Positions 10,752-21,326 are shown, counted from the first letter of the stretch. The stretch: 64,000 nucleotides of DNA from Pollenia angustigena (GCA_930367215.1 OV884057.1:245670830-245734829); one strand, 5' to 3'. Numbers and translations: made by a program. The notes: generated by a model from the sequence alone, not told the origin.

Positions 10752-13700
10752 ATGAGTGTTGAACAACAAGAAGAATCTTTCAACAAACGTAAAGCAGCAA
10801 TACTGAAAAAGCGTTTGCTCAGTATTCAAGATGATGTACAAAATTGTGACATCGATTCCTTAGATGAAGCCGCTTTAAGTGTGAAACAAGAATTGCTGGA
10901 AAAACTGTATGCCGAGTTTGAAGTGGTTCATGATCGGCTGGAAAGAGAAGATTTTAGAGAAATGGAAAGTACGTTGCCGGCAGAGGTATCCGACATATAC
11001 ACATTCACAAAAACAACTTTAACTCGAAAAATTTTGGCACTTCGCTGCAAGGAGAAACAGCAAGCAACATTGTTAAGGCAATCAACTGTAAATGAGTCGC
11101 AACCATCATTTTTGTTGCCCGTACAAAAAACACGATTACCAATTATACAAATCCCTACATTTACTGGAGTTTACACGGAATGGCCAGACTTTTTTTCAAT
11201 GTTTGAGACAGTTATTGGTGGTGATGAGGATTTGTCAAAAATAGAAAAATTTCAGCATCTTAAGACATGTTTAGCTGGTTCGGCATTGGAGGCAATTCGT
11301 TCGTTGGAAATGAGTGAAACAAATTTTGACAAGGCTATTGAAATTTTAAGAAATAGATTTGATAATAAACGTTTAAATTTTCAGGCACATATAAGAGACA
11401 TTGTGGCAATCGGCAAGGTTGAAGCTGGATCAGTCGGACAGTTGCGAAAATTAAGTGACAGCGTAAATTCTCATTTAAGGGCTCTACTTACTATGGGTAC
11501 TAAAGAGCAAATAGCTGATTGTTTACTGATTCACCTGATTGGCCGAAAACTTGATGTGGCATCACAAACAAAATGGGAAGAGTCTACACCAGTAAATGAA
11601 ATACCAACATGGGATCAAATGGCTAAATTTTTGCAAAATAGATGTCAAACTTTGGAAAACGTTGAAAATGGTGTGGTAAAGGAGGCAGCAAACAAGCAGG
11701 TGGGCTCTAAGCAATTTTATCATACTAACAAAGGAAGAAATTCTTTAGTAGTCTCAACTAACTCACAAAAGGTATGCCCAATTTGCAACTCAATATCCCA
11801 TGCAATTTATAGTTGCCCTCAATTTTTGTCGCAAACACCATCAGCAAGATTTAAAGAAGCCAAACGTTTAAATTTGTGCTTAAATTGTCTTAGAAAAGGG
11901 CATGTTGTTAAGGCATGTGTTTCAAATGGTTGTCGGCATTGCTCATTAAAGCACAACAGTCTGCTTCACTTGGAAGCAACAAACAATTCAAAACCCAATT
12001 TAATAGATGAAGATTCTAATAAAGATTCAAAGCGCAACCAAAATTTAAATTTTGAAGCTTCAACCTCGTCAAAAGATTCATGTTTACAAAACTCATTTCC
12101 ACAATCGTCTTTGGTAGCCTCGAGCAATCAACTTGACAACCAAGTTGATACAAAAACAACAATACTAGCTACGTCAATAGTGCTAGTTAAAAATAGTGCA
12201 GGTTTTTTTATTCCATGCAGGGCCATTCTCGACTCAGCCTCTCAGGCCCATTTTATTACATCCAATTTCGTAAAAAAACTGCAATTAGAGCCCATTCGTG
12301 CAACTACACAAGTAGCCGGAATTGGCCAATCAAATTTTGCATCTGGTAAAGTTGTTAATATTTTCATTCAATCTCGAACTTCAGGCAAGTCAGCATGTAT
12401 AACATCTGTTGTTGTTTCGGCTATCGTAGAAAATCTGCCTCAATTTGCGATAAACATTTCGAACTGGAGCATGCCCCACAACATACAGCTTGCTGACCCG
12501 CTTTTTTACAAACCGCAACAGATTGATTTATTGTTAGGTGGAGACTTATTTTTTGAATCCCTGTGCAATGGAAAAATTCGAATTGGGCCAACGTTGCCAT
12601 TTCTGCAAAATACTGAATTTGGTTGGGTTGTTGCTGGTGGGGGTATTCAATTACAAAAATATAAAAGTTGCTTATTAAATATTCGACCAAGCGAAAAGGC
12701 CAGTTATGAAAATAATTTAGATAAACTGATAAGCCGTTTCTGGGAAATAGAAAACCATCTTGATGTTGTCTCAAAAATAACAAAAGAAGAAGTAGAATGC
12801 GAAAACCATTTTGTCCAAACATTCAAGCGTTTGAGTTCAGGCCAGTATACAGTTCGCCTGCCATTTAAAACAAGCCCAACGGCCCTTGGTGAATCGTACC
12901 AGCATGCCCTCCGTCGTTTTAACAATTTAGAAAAACGTTTAAATCAGTCTCAAGACTTGAAAATTCAGTATAGCGCATTTATTAACGAATATATTGATCT
13001 TAAGCATATGTGCCTATTGGATAAAATACCAAAAAATATTAAGATAAATTTTTTCCCTCATCATTGTGTAACTAAGTTGGAAAGTTCAACCACGAAATTG
13101 CGTGTTGTATTCGACGGATCAGCAAAAACTACTACAGGACTGTCGCTCAATGATATACTTATGTGTGGCCCGACAATTCAGCCTAATATTTTTGATATAT
13201 TACTACGTTTTCGTTCCTTCAATATTGCTCTAACAGGCGATATATGTAAAATGTATAGATGCATAGAAGTTGCCTATCCAGATAATTGTCTTCAGTGTAT
13301 TTTGTGGCGAAATGGGGTTGATGGGCCTTTACAAATCTACAAATTGGAAACCGTTACCTATGGCACAAAGTCTGCCTCGTTTCTTGCCGTTCGGACAATG
13401 CAGCAATTAGCAAAAGACGAATGTCAGTTCTACCCTGTAGGCTCAAAAATAGTGTTGCGTGATTTTTACGTCGATGATATGATCTCTGGTGGGGACTCTT
13501 TAAGCGAAGTCAATGAAATCCTAGAGCAAACAACAAAGTTACTTAGCAAGGGAAATTTTAAAATTCGTAAATGGTGTTCGAATGACCCTCGTATTCTTAA
13601 CAATATAAAAGATGAAGACAAAGAAAAGTTTTTAAAATTTCGAGATGGCAGTGATGTAACTAAAACGTTAGGATTGGCATGGGAGCCAAATGGCGACAAT

Positions 13701-13922
13701 TTTTTATTTTCGTTTGTGCCATCCAAATTATCAAAAGAAGTTACGAAGAGAATGGTTCTATCAGCCATTGCAAGATGCTATGACCCTCTTGGTCTTATCG
13801 GTCCAGCCATTGTAAAGGCAAAAATTTTTCTTCAACATTTGTGGAAGGAAAAATTGAATGGGATGATAAATTACCCCAGGCCCTTAATACTGCTTGGCTT
13901 AATCTATGCTCCGAATTTTTAG
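10752..13922 (+). CDS. BEL/Pao gag-protease-reverse transcriptase (5' part of polyprotein)
   Basis: The 1056-codon frame starts at the first ATG after the primer-binding site. Residues about 1-120 are charged and helical (gag N-terminus). About 130-290 is the DUF1759 gag region, with IPTFTGVYTEWPDFF. About 342-400 holds Cys/His zinc-knuckle motifs (CPICNSISHAIYSC and CLNCLRKGHVVKAC). About 470-610 is the aspartic protease, with D494 in LDSAS. About 770-945 is reverse transcriptase, with an Asp in LTGDICKMY and FYVDD at 905-909. About 960-1030 leads into the Pao RNase H region (ARCYDPLGLIGP). The frame then slips by one base at an A5 run (13849-13853); the last ~25 codons are out-of-frame read-through. 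BEL/Pao normally encode one polyprotein, so this is a one-base deletion or a frameshift site. Confidence 0.93.
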   Translation: MSVEQQEESFNKRKAAILKKRLLSIQDDVQNCDIDSLDEAALSVKQELLEKLYAEFEVVHDRLEREDFREMESTLPAEVSDIYTFTKTTLTRKILALRCKEKQQATLLRQSTVNESQPSFLLPVQKTRLPIIQIPTFTGVYTEWPDFFSMFETVIGGDEDLSKIEKFQHLKTCLAGSALEAIRSLEMSETNFDKAIEILRNRFDNKRLNFQAHIRDIVAIGKVEAGSVGQLRKLSDSVNSHLRALLTMGTKEQIADCLLIHLIGRKLDVASQTKWEESTPVNEIPTWDQMAKFLQNRCQTLENVENGVVKEAANKQVGSKQFYHTNKGRNSLVVSTNSQKVCPICNSISHAIYSCPQFLSQTPSARFKEAKRLNLCLNCLRKGHVVKACVSNGCRHCSLKHNSLLHLEATNNSKPNLIDEDSNKDSKRNQNLNFEASTSSKDSCLQNSFPQSSLVASSNQLDNQVDTKTTILATSIVLVKNSAGFFIPCRAILDSASQAHFITSNFVKKLQLEPIRATTQVAGIGQSNFASGKVVNIFIQSRTSGKSACITSVVVSAIVENLPQFAINISNWSMPHNIQLADPLFYKPQQIDLLLGGDLFFESLCNGKIRIGPTLPFLQNTEFGWVVAGGGIQLQKYKSCLLNIRPSEKASYENNLDKLISRFWEIENHLDVVSKITKEEVECENHFVQTFKRLSSGQYTVRLPFKTSPTALGESYQHALRRFNNLEKRLNQSQDLKIQYSAFINEYIDLKHMCLLDKIPKNIKINFFPHHCVTKLESSTTKLRVVFDGSAKTTTGLSLNDILMCGPTIQPNIFDILLRFRSFNIALTGDICKMYRCIEVAYPDNCLQCILWRNGVDGPLQIYKLETVTYGTKSASFLAVRTMQQLAKDECQFYPVGSKIVLRDFYVDDMISGGDSLSEVNEILEQTTKLLSKGNFKIRKWCSNDPRILNNIKDEDKEKFLKFRDGSDVTKTLGLAWEPNGDNFLFSFVPSKLSKEVTKRMVLSAIARCYDPLGLIGPAIVKAKIFLQHLWKEKLNGMINYPRPLILLGLIYAPNF

Positions 13923-16021
13923 AAGTAGAGAGGTGCGAATTTCCTAGAAAGGTTTTAAGGCCTGGAGGTACACACCAAATACATGCATTCTGCGATGCAA
14001 GTCTCTGTGCCTATGGTGTTTGTGTTTGCAATGGCGTTGCGCATTCTAATCTTCTCTGCTCTAAATCTAGGGTTGCACCCACAAAGGTTTTAACGGTTCC
14101 CAAATTGGAATTATCAGCTGCACTCCTACTTGCTGAACTTGTACACTCAATATCGAAGTTGAATATTTTCGTTAATGATATTTATTGTTGGTCAGACTCA
14201 ACAATTGTCCTATCGTGGATTCAAGAAGAGTCATCCAATTATCAAGTTTTCGTATCAAATCGTATAAGTCGTATACAATCTTTAACTGCAAATATGAAAT
14301 GGCTTTATGTTCCGACAGCTATGAACCCGGCTGATGTTTTATCAAGAGGCGCAAGTGCATCAGAACTAACATCATCTGATTTTTGGATATCTGGCCCAGA
14401 ATTTCTTAAGGAGGATGCAAAATCTTGGCCATCACAGCCTCCGGTAATAAAAAATTTGCCAGAAAAGCGTAAATCGGTTTTGGTTAGCACAACATCATTA
14501 ATCGACCTGTCAATTAATTGCAAATATATTACATCGTTTGGAAAAATCTGCAGAGTTTTTGCTTACATATATAAGTTTGGTGGTGCAGGTGTTTCATGTC
14601 GAAAGGGTCTATTATCAACAACAGACGTGCAGAGAGGTACCATGTTATTAATTCGTATGGTTCAAAGAAGTCGATTTTTAAACGAATATAAAGCTGTCAG
14701 TCAAGGCCAATCAATTTCATCATCAAGTTCGCTTATATCCTTAAACCCTTTTATTGATAATTTTGGCCTCCTTAGAGTGGGTGGTCGTCTTAAAAACGCA
14801 CAACTTAATTCTGATGCTCGACACCCCATAATTTTTCCTAAACAACATCCCTTAACAGACTCAATGATTGCGTATTTTCATCAAAGGAATCTTCATGCTG
14901 GTCCACAGTCTTTGTTGGCAACAATTAGATTGCAGTTTTGGCCCATTGGGGGCAGAAAAGAGGTCAGTCGTATTGTTAATAAATGCATTCGTTGTCTGCG
15001 CTTACGTCCTCGCATAGTAGAGCACATAATGGGCAATCTTCCCAAAGACAGATTTGAAGGCTCTCGAGCATTTTTGGTAACAGGAGTTGATTTTTGTGGC
15101 CCAATATTATACCGTTCAGAAATTCGCACAAGAGCTCCAATTAAATGTTATATTTGCCTTTTTATTTGTTTCAGCACCAAGGCTGTTCATCTTGAGCTGG
15201 TCAAAGATTTGTCTACCCAAGGTTTCTTAGCAGCGCTTAAACGGTTTATAAGCATTCGAGGCAGACCCAAAACCATTTGGTCTGATAATGCCACAAATTT
15301 TGTGGGCTCAAAAAATGAAATGGCCGAACTTAAAAGATTATTTTTGAGCCAGCAGCACTTAAAGGCAGTTCATGATCAATGTTTGGAAGATAATATAGAT
15401 TGGAAATTCATACCACCAAGATCACCCCACTTCGGAGGCCTCTGGGAGGCGTCAATCAAGATTGCAAAGCTTCATCTTCTACGTACGCTTGGGCAATCAA
15501 TTCTAGACTTTGATGAGCTTCGAACTCTCGCTTATCAAATTTCGGCAATCATGAACTCTCGTCCTCTGTGCCCACTTTCTGAAGATCCTGATGATTTGAA
15601 TATTCTGACACCTGCTCATTTTTTAATCGGCGCCCCATTCACTTCAGTTGTAGAGCCAGATGTAACAATGCTAAACATGAATCGTCTGGATCGTTGGCAG
15701 CGTGTGTGCTATATGCATCAATTTTTTTGGAAAAAATGGAGTACTGAGTATTTGACAATTCTTCAACAGAGAACTAAGTGGCAAGTTGCTGCAGATAACA
15801 TTAAAATAGGTACCATGGTGCTCCTAAAAGAGGAAAATCAACCACCACTTAAATGGCAATTGGGTCGCGTAACGGAAGTTATAAAAGGTGACGATGGCTT
15901 TGTACGAGTTGCTGTTATAAAAACGGCCAATGGCTTGGTTCGACGAGCAGTTTCAAAAATTGGCTACTTATTCAATGATGAGGTTGAATTCCCAAGGAAT
16001 TCAACGGGGGCAGGATGTTAA
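13841..16021 (+). CDS. BEL/Pao RNase H-integrase (3' part of polyprotein)
   Basis: This frame overlaps the previous one by about 80 bp and continues the same polyprotein; the ATG at 13841 is probably not a real start. RNase H acidic residues are visible at about D52 (FCDAS), E90 (PKLELSAA) and D119 (WSDST). The integrase zinc domain has H347, H352, C382 and C385. The catalytic triad is D417 (GVDFCGP), D482 (WSDNATNF) and E536 (GGLWEAS). The C-terminal part (about 620-710) is the DUF5641-like region with a basic WQLGRVTEV segment. All catalytic residues are present. The TAA stop at 16019-16021 lies inside the first bases of the 3' LTR, so pol runs right through the polypurine tract. Confidence 0.93.
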   Translation: MEGKIEWDDKLPQALNTAWLNLCSEFLEVERCEFPRKVLRPGGTHQIHAFCDASLCAYGVCVCNGVAHSNLLCSKSRVAPTKVLTVPKLELSAALLLAELVHSISKLNIFVNDIYCWSDSTIVLSWIQEESSNYQVFVSNRISRIQSLTANMKWLYVPTAMNPADVLSRGASASELTSSDFWISGPEFLKEDAKSWPSQPPVIKNLPEKRKSVLVSTTSLIDLSINCKYITSFGKICRVFAYIYKFGGAGVSCRKGLLSTTDVQRGTMLLIRMVQRSRFLNEYKAVSQGQSISSSSSLISLNPFIDNFGLLRVGGRLKNAQLNSDARHPIIFPKQHPLTDSMIAYFHQRNLHAGPQSLLATIRLQFWPIGGRKEVSRIVNKCIRCLRLRPRIVEHIMGNLPKDRFEGSRAFLVTGVDFCGPILYRSEIRTRAPIKCYICLFICFSTKAVHLELVKDLSTQGFLAALKRFISIRGRPKTIWSDNATNFVGSKNEMAELKRLFLSQQHLKAVHDQCLEDNIDWKFIPPRSPHFGGLWEASIKIAKLHLLRTLGQSILDFDELRTLAYQISAIMNSRPLCPLSEDPDDLNILTPAHFLIGAPFTSVVEPDVTMLNMNRLDRWQRVCYMHQFFWKKWSTEYLTILQQRTKWQVAADNIKIGTMVLLKEENQPPLKWQLGRVTEVIKGDDGFVRVAVIKTANGLVRRAVSKIGYLFNDEVEFPRNSTGAGC
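16003..16015 (+). promoter_or_regulatory. Polypurine tract
   Basis: AACGGGGGCAGGA lies directly before the 3' LTR and would prime plus-strand synthesis. It is also translated as the last codons of pol. Confidence 0.75.
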
Positions 16022-16593
16022 GATCAGAGTTAATTTATTATTCATTTTAATACAATATTTTATTACTTAGTATATCATTTAGTTCGCTATCTATTATTTC
16101 GTTGTACTTAAACTCCTTAGTAATTAAAAATGTTTACTTTTAATTTTTGATATCGCCCTAATTATAATTGAATTTAATATTTTTGTAGCTTTAAAGTTCA
16201 TGAACATACAAACTTACATACATGTATTCATTTTTTGTTGTTGCCCAAAAGAATTTTGTAAAGAATTGTATTTTTTTTCTTTGGCTCTTTTTCTTTAATT
16301 CTTCTTGCGTAGCGGTATTTAATTTTTTTGGTTTTTTTTGCATTGTGAATTTTAAAATACATCTTTTAAATAAACGAGTTTTTATTATTCTTTTGTCGCT
16401 CTTAAGCAAAGCATGGTTTGTCTTTTACTTAGTGAGACAGAATAGAGGAAATTTAATTGGTTTGTAATAAAAAGTAAAAAACTTTACAAATCAATTACAT
16501 AAGTTTTAAAATCAAATTTCAAACAATTACTCGGGCTCATTTGGAGCCACTTTTTTGCATAATATACGTGAATTTTGGTTATTCACGTCAACA
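16016..16593 (+). repeat. 3' LTR of the BEL/Pao element
   Basis: Same 578-bp sequence as the 5' LTR with one substitution (T at 16178). It ends ...GTCAACA and is followed by AATGT at 16594-16598. Confidence 0.95.
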
Positions 16594-16957
16594 AATGTCG
16601 TATGTGGATTTTTCATGGCATATACGATTTTCATTTTGGTTTTAAAAATAAGTGTTTAAATGTCGTATGTAAACATTTCGGAAGCCAAGGATCGCATGTA
16701 GCTATTTAAATGACAAAAATGTTCCATTTTGCACATACGACAATTAAATTCTGAACAAAAATCAAAATATTTTCTACCCCAAATAAGTTAAAGGCATCAA
16801 ACTTTTAAATTAACTAGTCAATTATTAGTAGTTTCCCCTCCTAAAATAAAATGAAAATCGCTTTGCTGAAAAAAATTGATAAGAGTTCAAACTCAATTTA
16901 CTCGAAACTATCGGAATCCACATACGACAATTAAATTATCAGCCGACGATATGTGTA

Positions 16958-18719
16958 CCTTGGGATTTCACTTGGAGAAAATATAAGCATTTTTTGGCAA
17001 AAGTATAGTTTACAGGGCACACGAAAAAAAATTGGAACACCTCTGGAAATAAAAAAAAAAAACAAAATTAAAATTTAAGGGGGCTGAGGCCCGTGGGCCC
17101 CTGAATCTAAAAAACGTCCCCGCCCACTTAGTATTATGTGTAGGTATTTGAATTAAAGTAATTTTACAAAAAAAAAACGGGACTTTTGGAGCCCTCTGGG
17201 GCAAAAAAAGTGGCCCCTCCAGTTATATCTATATAATGGTGAGTTTAAGGTAATTTGCTCACGATTGTAAATATTTTGATTTAATTTAATATATTTTTTA
17301 ATGTTTTTTGGAATATTTTTTTAAAAAATGTTCCTTCTTTTTGTTCGCGAAAATGATTTGTTAGTTTAGGCGCAAACGATTTGTTTGTATTGTGCCAGTT
17401 CCATGCACATTCATTTCCGCCAATCGCCTCAAAAGTAGTAAGCTGGTAAAATACCGAACAATGAATACAAAGGAATTATTCGGCAAAGTCCTCACCAAAC
17501 GCTTACACCTAATCACAGTTTTCTTACGCAAAATTGAGGAAGTAGAAACCCATACTACACATTTGTATTGCATATTATTTAAATGTATGATTAAATGTAT
17601 TTAAATGCTTTTGTTAAAAAATAATAACAAAATCTTCATATATTAAGTGTAATTTAAGCAAAATAATGATAATTACATATCTTGTCTCCCGCACTGCGAA
17701 ACATGATCATCATTTTTGCACGCTTCTACACAAATACTAAAATAAACCTCGCAAAAAAATATGAGACAACAATTAAGAGATAACACATAATATGTAGAGA
17801 CTAAAAGAAGTAAGAAAAGTTAGATATTTATATATAAAATTCTCATATAAACTTCTCTCTTCAAAAAACGTAAAATTTACCTACACATTTGTGTAGCCAG
17901 CGCGGGAAAGGGCTAGCACATATCGAAAAATCCACAATATCGGGGAGCTTTGTTTTTTACTTTTGGCAACCTTAATGTACCAAAAGTCACAATGTGGAAC
18001 GTGCTACTAAATTAGAACATCACTGCGCTGCATTCTAAAAGTTAATCTGGGGACCTTTCCATATAAAATTAAATTGGATCAAGAATGATTGTCTATGGAT
18101 GCCTTACGACGCCTTCAATATGCCAATAAGCCAGTCGAAGTTGGCTTACCCTGTATTTTCGGAAAATCTCAAAAACAATTTTGCATTAAATTAAAAAAAA
18201 AATTCTATGTTCTTATTAGAAAGCACGATACAATTTTCTGTGGTCTGTTTGTATTTTAACTTGGGTGCGTATACTTTATATTTAACTTTGTATTCGAAAA
18301 CAATTATACGCATATTGTCTGCAAACTTGTTTCCCCATTGAAATAAAATTAGTAAAATTTTTTAAAACAGATCTTGTGTATCGATAACGAAGCAAATAGA
18401 ACCAAATGTAGATACTTTTACCGTTACCGTTCTAAAAATATACAGGAACCTATATTATGCTTATATTGAATGTAATAAAATAAAATGTTCATTATATCAA
18501 CGAATAATTCGTTGTGCCAACGAAAATATTTTAATAAACGTAATTTGTTTGCTTAACGTACATTTTCATTGGATTTTTGGTTCAGTGTTGATAACAAAGT
18601 TATCTGTTTTAAATTTGAAAACGTTTTTGTTATCGTGCTTGGAATTTTACAAACATTGTTAGCCTATGGTTAGCCTATTAGCCTATTTTTACCTATTTTT
18701 CATTTTTATTTTGAAAGGT
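16958..18719. other. No gene recognised
   Basis: Includes a GC-richer patch at about 17080-17220 (GAGGCCCGTGGGCCCC and GTGGCCCCTCC) that looks like part of an unidentified repeat. A 70-codon frame on each strand at about 17361-17604 carries no domain I know. The rest is AT-rich and featureless to me. Confidence 0.4.
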
Positions 18720-19440
18720 AAAGTTTATTAGAGGGATCCTACAAAGCTTGAAGACTTTTATCTTTAGATATTCGGTATTTATAATATTAAAAATATTTTT
18801 ATTCTATGAGGGGTACTGCTCCACCTCCGTCCACTCAGCCCGTTTTTATTTTGAAATTTATAGTTTACCATAGTAGTGGCTTTAACTCTCGCTATAATAG
18901 TTCTTTAGGTACGCGATATTTAATATATGCATCCCATGGGGGTATTGCTACCCCTCCGCTTCCCTATTTATTTTTATTTTCAAAGGAGTAGTTTACCATA
19001 AGAGTTACTCATACTAAGTTTGATCATTCTCACTATAACAGGACCCTGCTTCTCAAAACTACAAGTTACAAATCTCCATGTAAAATACATTTAAAGCAAA
19101 AATAAAAATTTTAAAATAAATGCTTTTTTAATGTTTTTTACTTGTTGATTTGTTACTTGTAGTTTTGAGAAACAGGGCCCAGTTCTTCAGATATGCGATA
19201 TTCCATATTGGCATCCTATGGGGGCTACCAATTTCCCTGCTGCTATCTTTTTAAAATTTTGGGGCTCTAAAGATTCTAATGCAAGAAGTTCAAGAAAGTT
19301 GGAGTAGTGGCTCTTAAGATATGCGATTCTTAACATTGGCATCCTATGGAGGGTACCACTTCCTCTGCACTTATCGGAAATCTAGGTAACCTATTTTGTT
19401 TTTGGGGCTCGCCTGATGTTACAGTAAAAATTTCCGATAA
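18720..19440 (-). mobile_element. Helitron-like fragment, minus orientation
   Basis: It carries several decayed copies of the words found at 35240-35790 and 37070-37310 in inverse orientation: GGCATCCTATGGGGGCTACC, CATTCTCACTATAACAG and CCTGATGTTACAGTAA. The CTAGT terminus itself is missing. A hairpin MITE sits inside at 19042-19179. Confidence 0.6.
19042..19179. mobile_element. Hairpin MITE copy 2, CAG duplication with in-window empty site
   Basis: Ends of the type GACCCTGCTTCTCAAAAC and their inverted copy enclose ACTACAAGTTACAAATC arms, flanked by CAG at 19039-19041 and 19180-19182. The paralogous Helitron-like copy at 37130-37155 reads ...AAGAACTGTTATAGTGAG, which in inverse is the uninterrupted CACTATAACAGTTCTT with a single CAG. 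That gives a direct empty-site comparison for a 138-bp insertion with a 3-bp duplication. Confidence 0.85.
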
Positions 19441-19504
19441 GTGGTCTATAAGCCAGCCAACGAACAGAAAAACATTTTTAATTTTTATATATGAAGCATT
19501 TCAT

Positions 19505-20258
19505 GTCAAGTGACCCAATTTTTAAATCGAGATCTTAAACAACATCGGTCAAAAAGTTTCTGAGTTAGAGGGGGCCAAAGTTTGACATTTTGGCCATACA
19601 GGTGTTCTTTTTGTTCTTTTGCTGTTGGTAAAATTTTTCCCAAGTAGCTTCGATAGCTATTTGATCAAACTTTAAAACTTTTTTTTTTAATTTCTTCTTA
19701 TTTTTGAATCAAGGTCCAGTTATACAAAAGATATTTATTTATTGTTAATCCAATATTTCGCTGCCACAATGAATTTTTTTTTTTTTTTTTTTTTGCTTAA
19801 TAGAAAGTTTATTATATCTTTTCCTTTAAGGTAGTACTGGTCGCTTTTTGGGATGCGAGTGGCATATGTTTAAAAAAAATGATTTCTAGCTCAAGACGAG
19901 GGTTTTTAAATTTTTAGCAAATGCAGCACTATTTTGAATTTTTTCCTTAAAGGCCAGAGCTAACTTAAAGGAGAAGAAATAAGCTTTCTTCTGAAGAAAA
20001 AGAAAAAAAAAACATTCCGGATAAAAAATAATCAAATAGCTATCGAAGCCACTTTGGACAAATTTTGCTTACACCAATAGATAACAAGTTAGATGGATGA
20101 GAAAGAACACCTGTATGGCCAAAATGTCAAATTTTGGACCCCTCTAACTTAGAAACTTTTTGACCGATCTTGTTGAACATTTGCATCTAAGCAACTTTCC
20201 AATAGGACAAAACTTGGTGCAAATTTCGTCCAAATCGGAAAAATTGGGTCACTTGACA
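19505..20258. mobile_element. Large foldback element
   Basis: The ends ATGTCAAGTGACCCAATTTT and the inverted AAAATTGGGTCACTTGACAT lead into arms of about 200 bp that share CGGTCAAAAAGTTTCT, TTTGACATTTTGGCC and ATACAGGTGTTCTTT. The right arm has about 60 extra bases. The middle contains T tracts. No coding sequence is seen. Confidence 0.75.
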
Positions 20259-20260
20259 TA

Positions 20261-21033
20261 TGGGCAAATCCTGCGTGACGAACGCTACATTTGCACGCGT
20301 TTTCTGATTGAAATAAACACATTTTTTGGTCTTTAAAAAAAGATAGCTTCAACTTATATATAGTATTTAGTGACATTAATATGTACTTACGAATGGCATA
20401 TATCATAATTTCTTAGCAAGTATTTGTTGCGAAATAATTGATCACAAAGTTTTGTGACGCACGCTACAAAAAGTGGAAGTAACTTCAAAGGTTGAAGTGC
20501 GTTTTCCTAATTTTTAGCGAATTTGGCATGATAAGGTACAAAAAATCTGACTCCTAAAAGAAAGATGACTATAAGAGAATTCTCAACGCACTTATTCGCA
20601 GCCAAAAAATGTTGTTATTTTTTGACAAAAGCCGTGAACCCTTTGTCACGCACGCTACGTAACGCACGCTACAGTTTTTCCAGTAGTATTTTATTATTAT
20701 ATTTTATTTATTTTAACAAAACAAATTATATTTTTATGAATTGCATTTCTTAACTAATGAATATCAACTTTTTTTTTAACGAAATTTATATTTTGATAAG
20801 TTTGCTGAAAGTGCTATTTTAAGCACAAAAATCACCTAAAATAATGCTAAATTCAGGTGTTTTATTAAGAAATCAGCAGTGGGGTAGGATTTGGTAAAAA
20901 TTATTGCATTAACGATCATTGAAATACATATTTTTTAATATAAAAATGAAATTAAACATCTAGTCTTATATTCCGTTAAAAAAAATGCATTTGAAAAATT
21001 TTTGGTTGGTGGACTGTTTCTGGGATTTGCCCA
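20261..21033. mobile_element. TIR element TGGGCAAATCC with TA flanks
   Basis: TGGGCAAATCC and GGATTTGCCCA bound 773 bp and are each flanked by TA (20259-20260 and 21034-21035). It sits flush against the end of the foldback element to its left. The word ACGCACGCTAC, or close variants, recurs at about 20275, 20455, 20645 and 20660. There is no transposase. Confidence 0.7.
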
Positions 21034-21298
21034 TATGTATAAGAAAGTTAGTTTTAAATAAATTAATATTTAAAATAAATTCCTAGAGATATTTAAAAAA
21101 ATCATTATATATTAATTTTTATGATTAAAGCTTTTTTTTTATGTATTAAAACTTTGCTTTTACTTACAGTAAGCGAGATGTTAACGTTGGTTTCAATAAA
21201 GGTGAAATACCATTCTTACCATCTTACAAAATTTTACCTTTAACGAACGCCAATCTCTTAAAGACTTAACGTTACAAAATTTCGACACCCCCTAAGAA

Positions 21299-21326
21299 TT
21301 TTTTTTTTTTTTTTTTTTTTTTTTTT
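21299..21326. repeat. Poly-T tract
   Basis: An uninterrupted run of about 28 T residues. It could be a reverse-oriented poly(A) tail or a simple repeat. Confidence 0.7.

Larger units (their letters stand above)
10137..16593 (+). mobile_element. Nearly intact BEL/Pao LTR retrotransposon
   Basis: The 6457-bp element has 578-bp LTRs, a primer-binding site, gag-protease-reverse transcriptase-RNase H-integrase in one strand order, and a polypurine tract. It is flanked by AATGT. The domain order with integrase after RNase H and a DUF1759-type gag places it in BEL/Pao. No env-like frame follows pol. The LTRs differ at only one position (C at 10299, T at 16178), so insertion is recent. The only visible coding defect is a one-base frame change near 13849-13853. 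The target was the TGTCGTATGTGG element around it. Confidence 0.95.
9790..16957. mobile_element. TIR element with TGTCGTATGTGG repeats, split by the BEL insertion
   Basis: The left end TACACATATCGTTGG and the right end CCGACGATATGTGTA are inverted, and similarity continues through TGATAATTTAA and TGTCGTATGTGGATT. With the retrotransposon removed the element is about 710 bp. The word AAATGTCGTATGT recurs on both strands: about 9817, 9983, 10060, 10132/16594 and 16659 on plus, and about 10004, 16730 and 16917 on minus. A bounding TA would fit a Tc1/mariner-type or similar target. No transposase is present. Confidence 0.7.

Noticed and set aside
12421..12925. Minus-strand frames opposite the BEL polyprotein
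   Set aside because: Shadows of the strongly supported plus-strand coding region.
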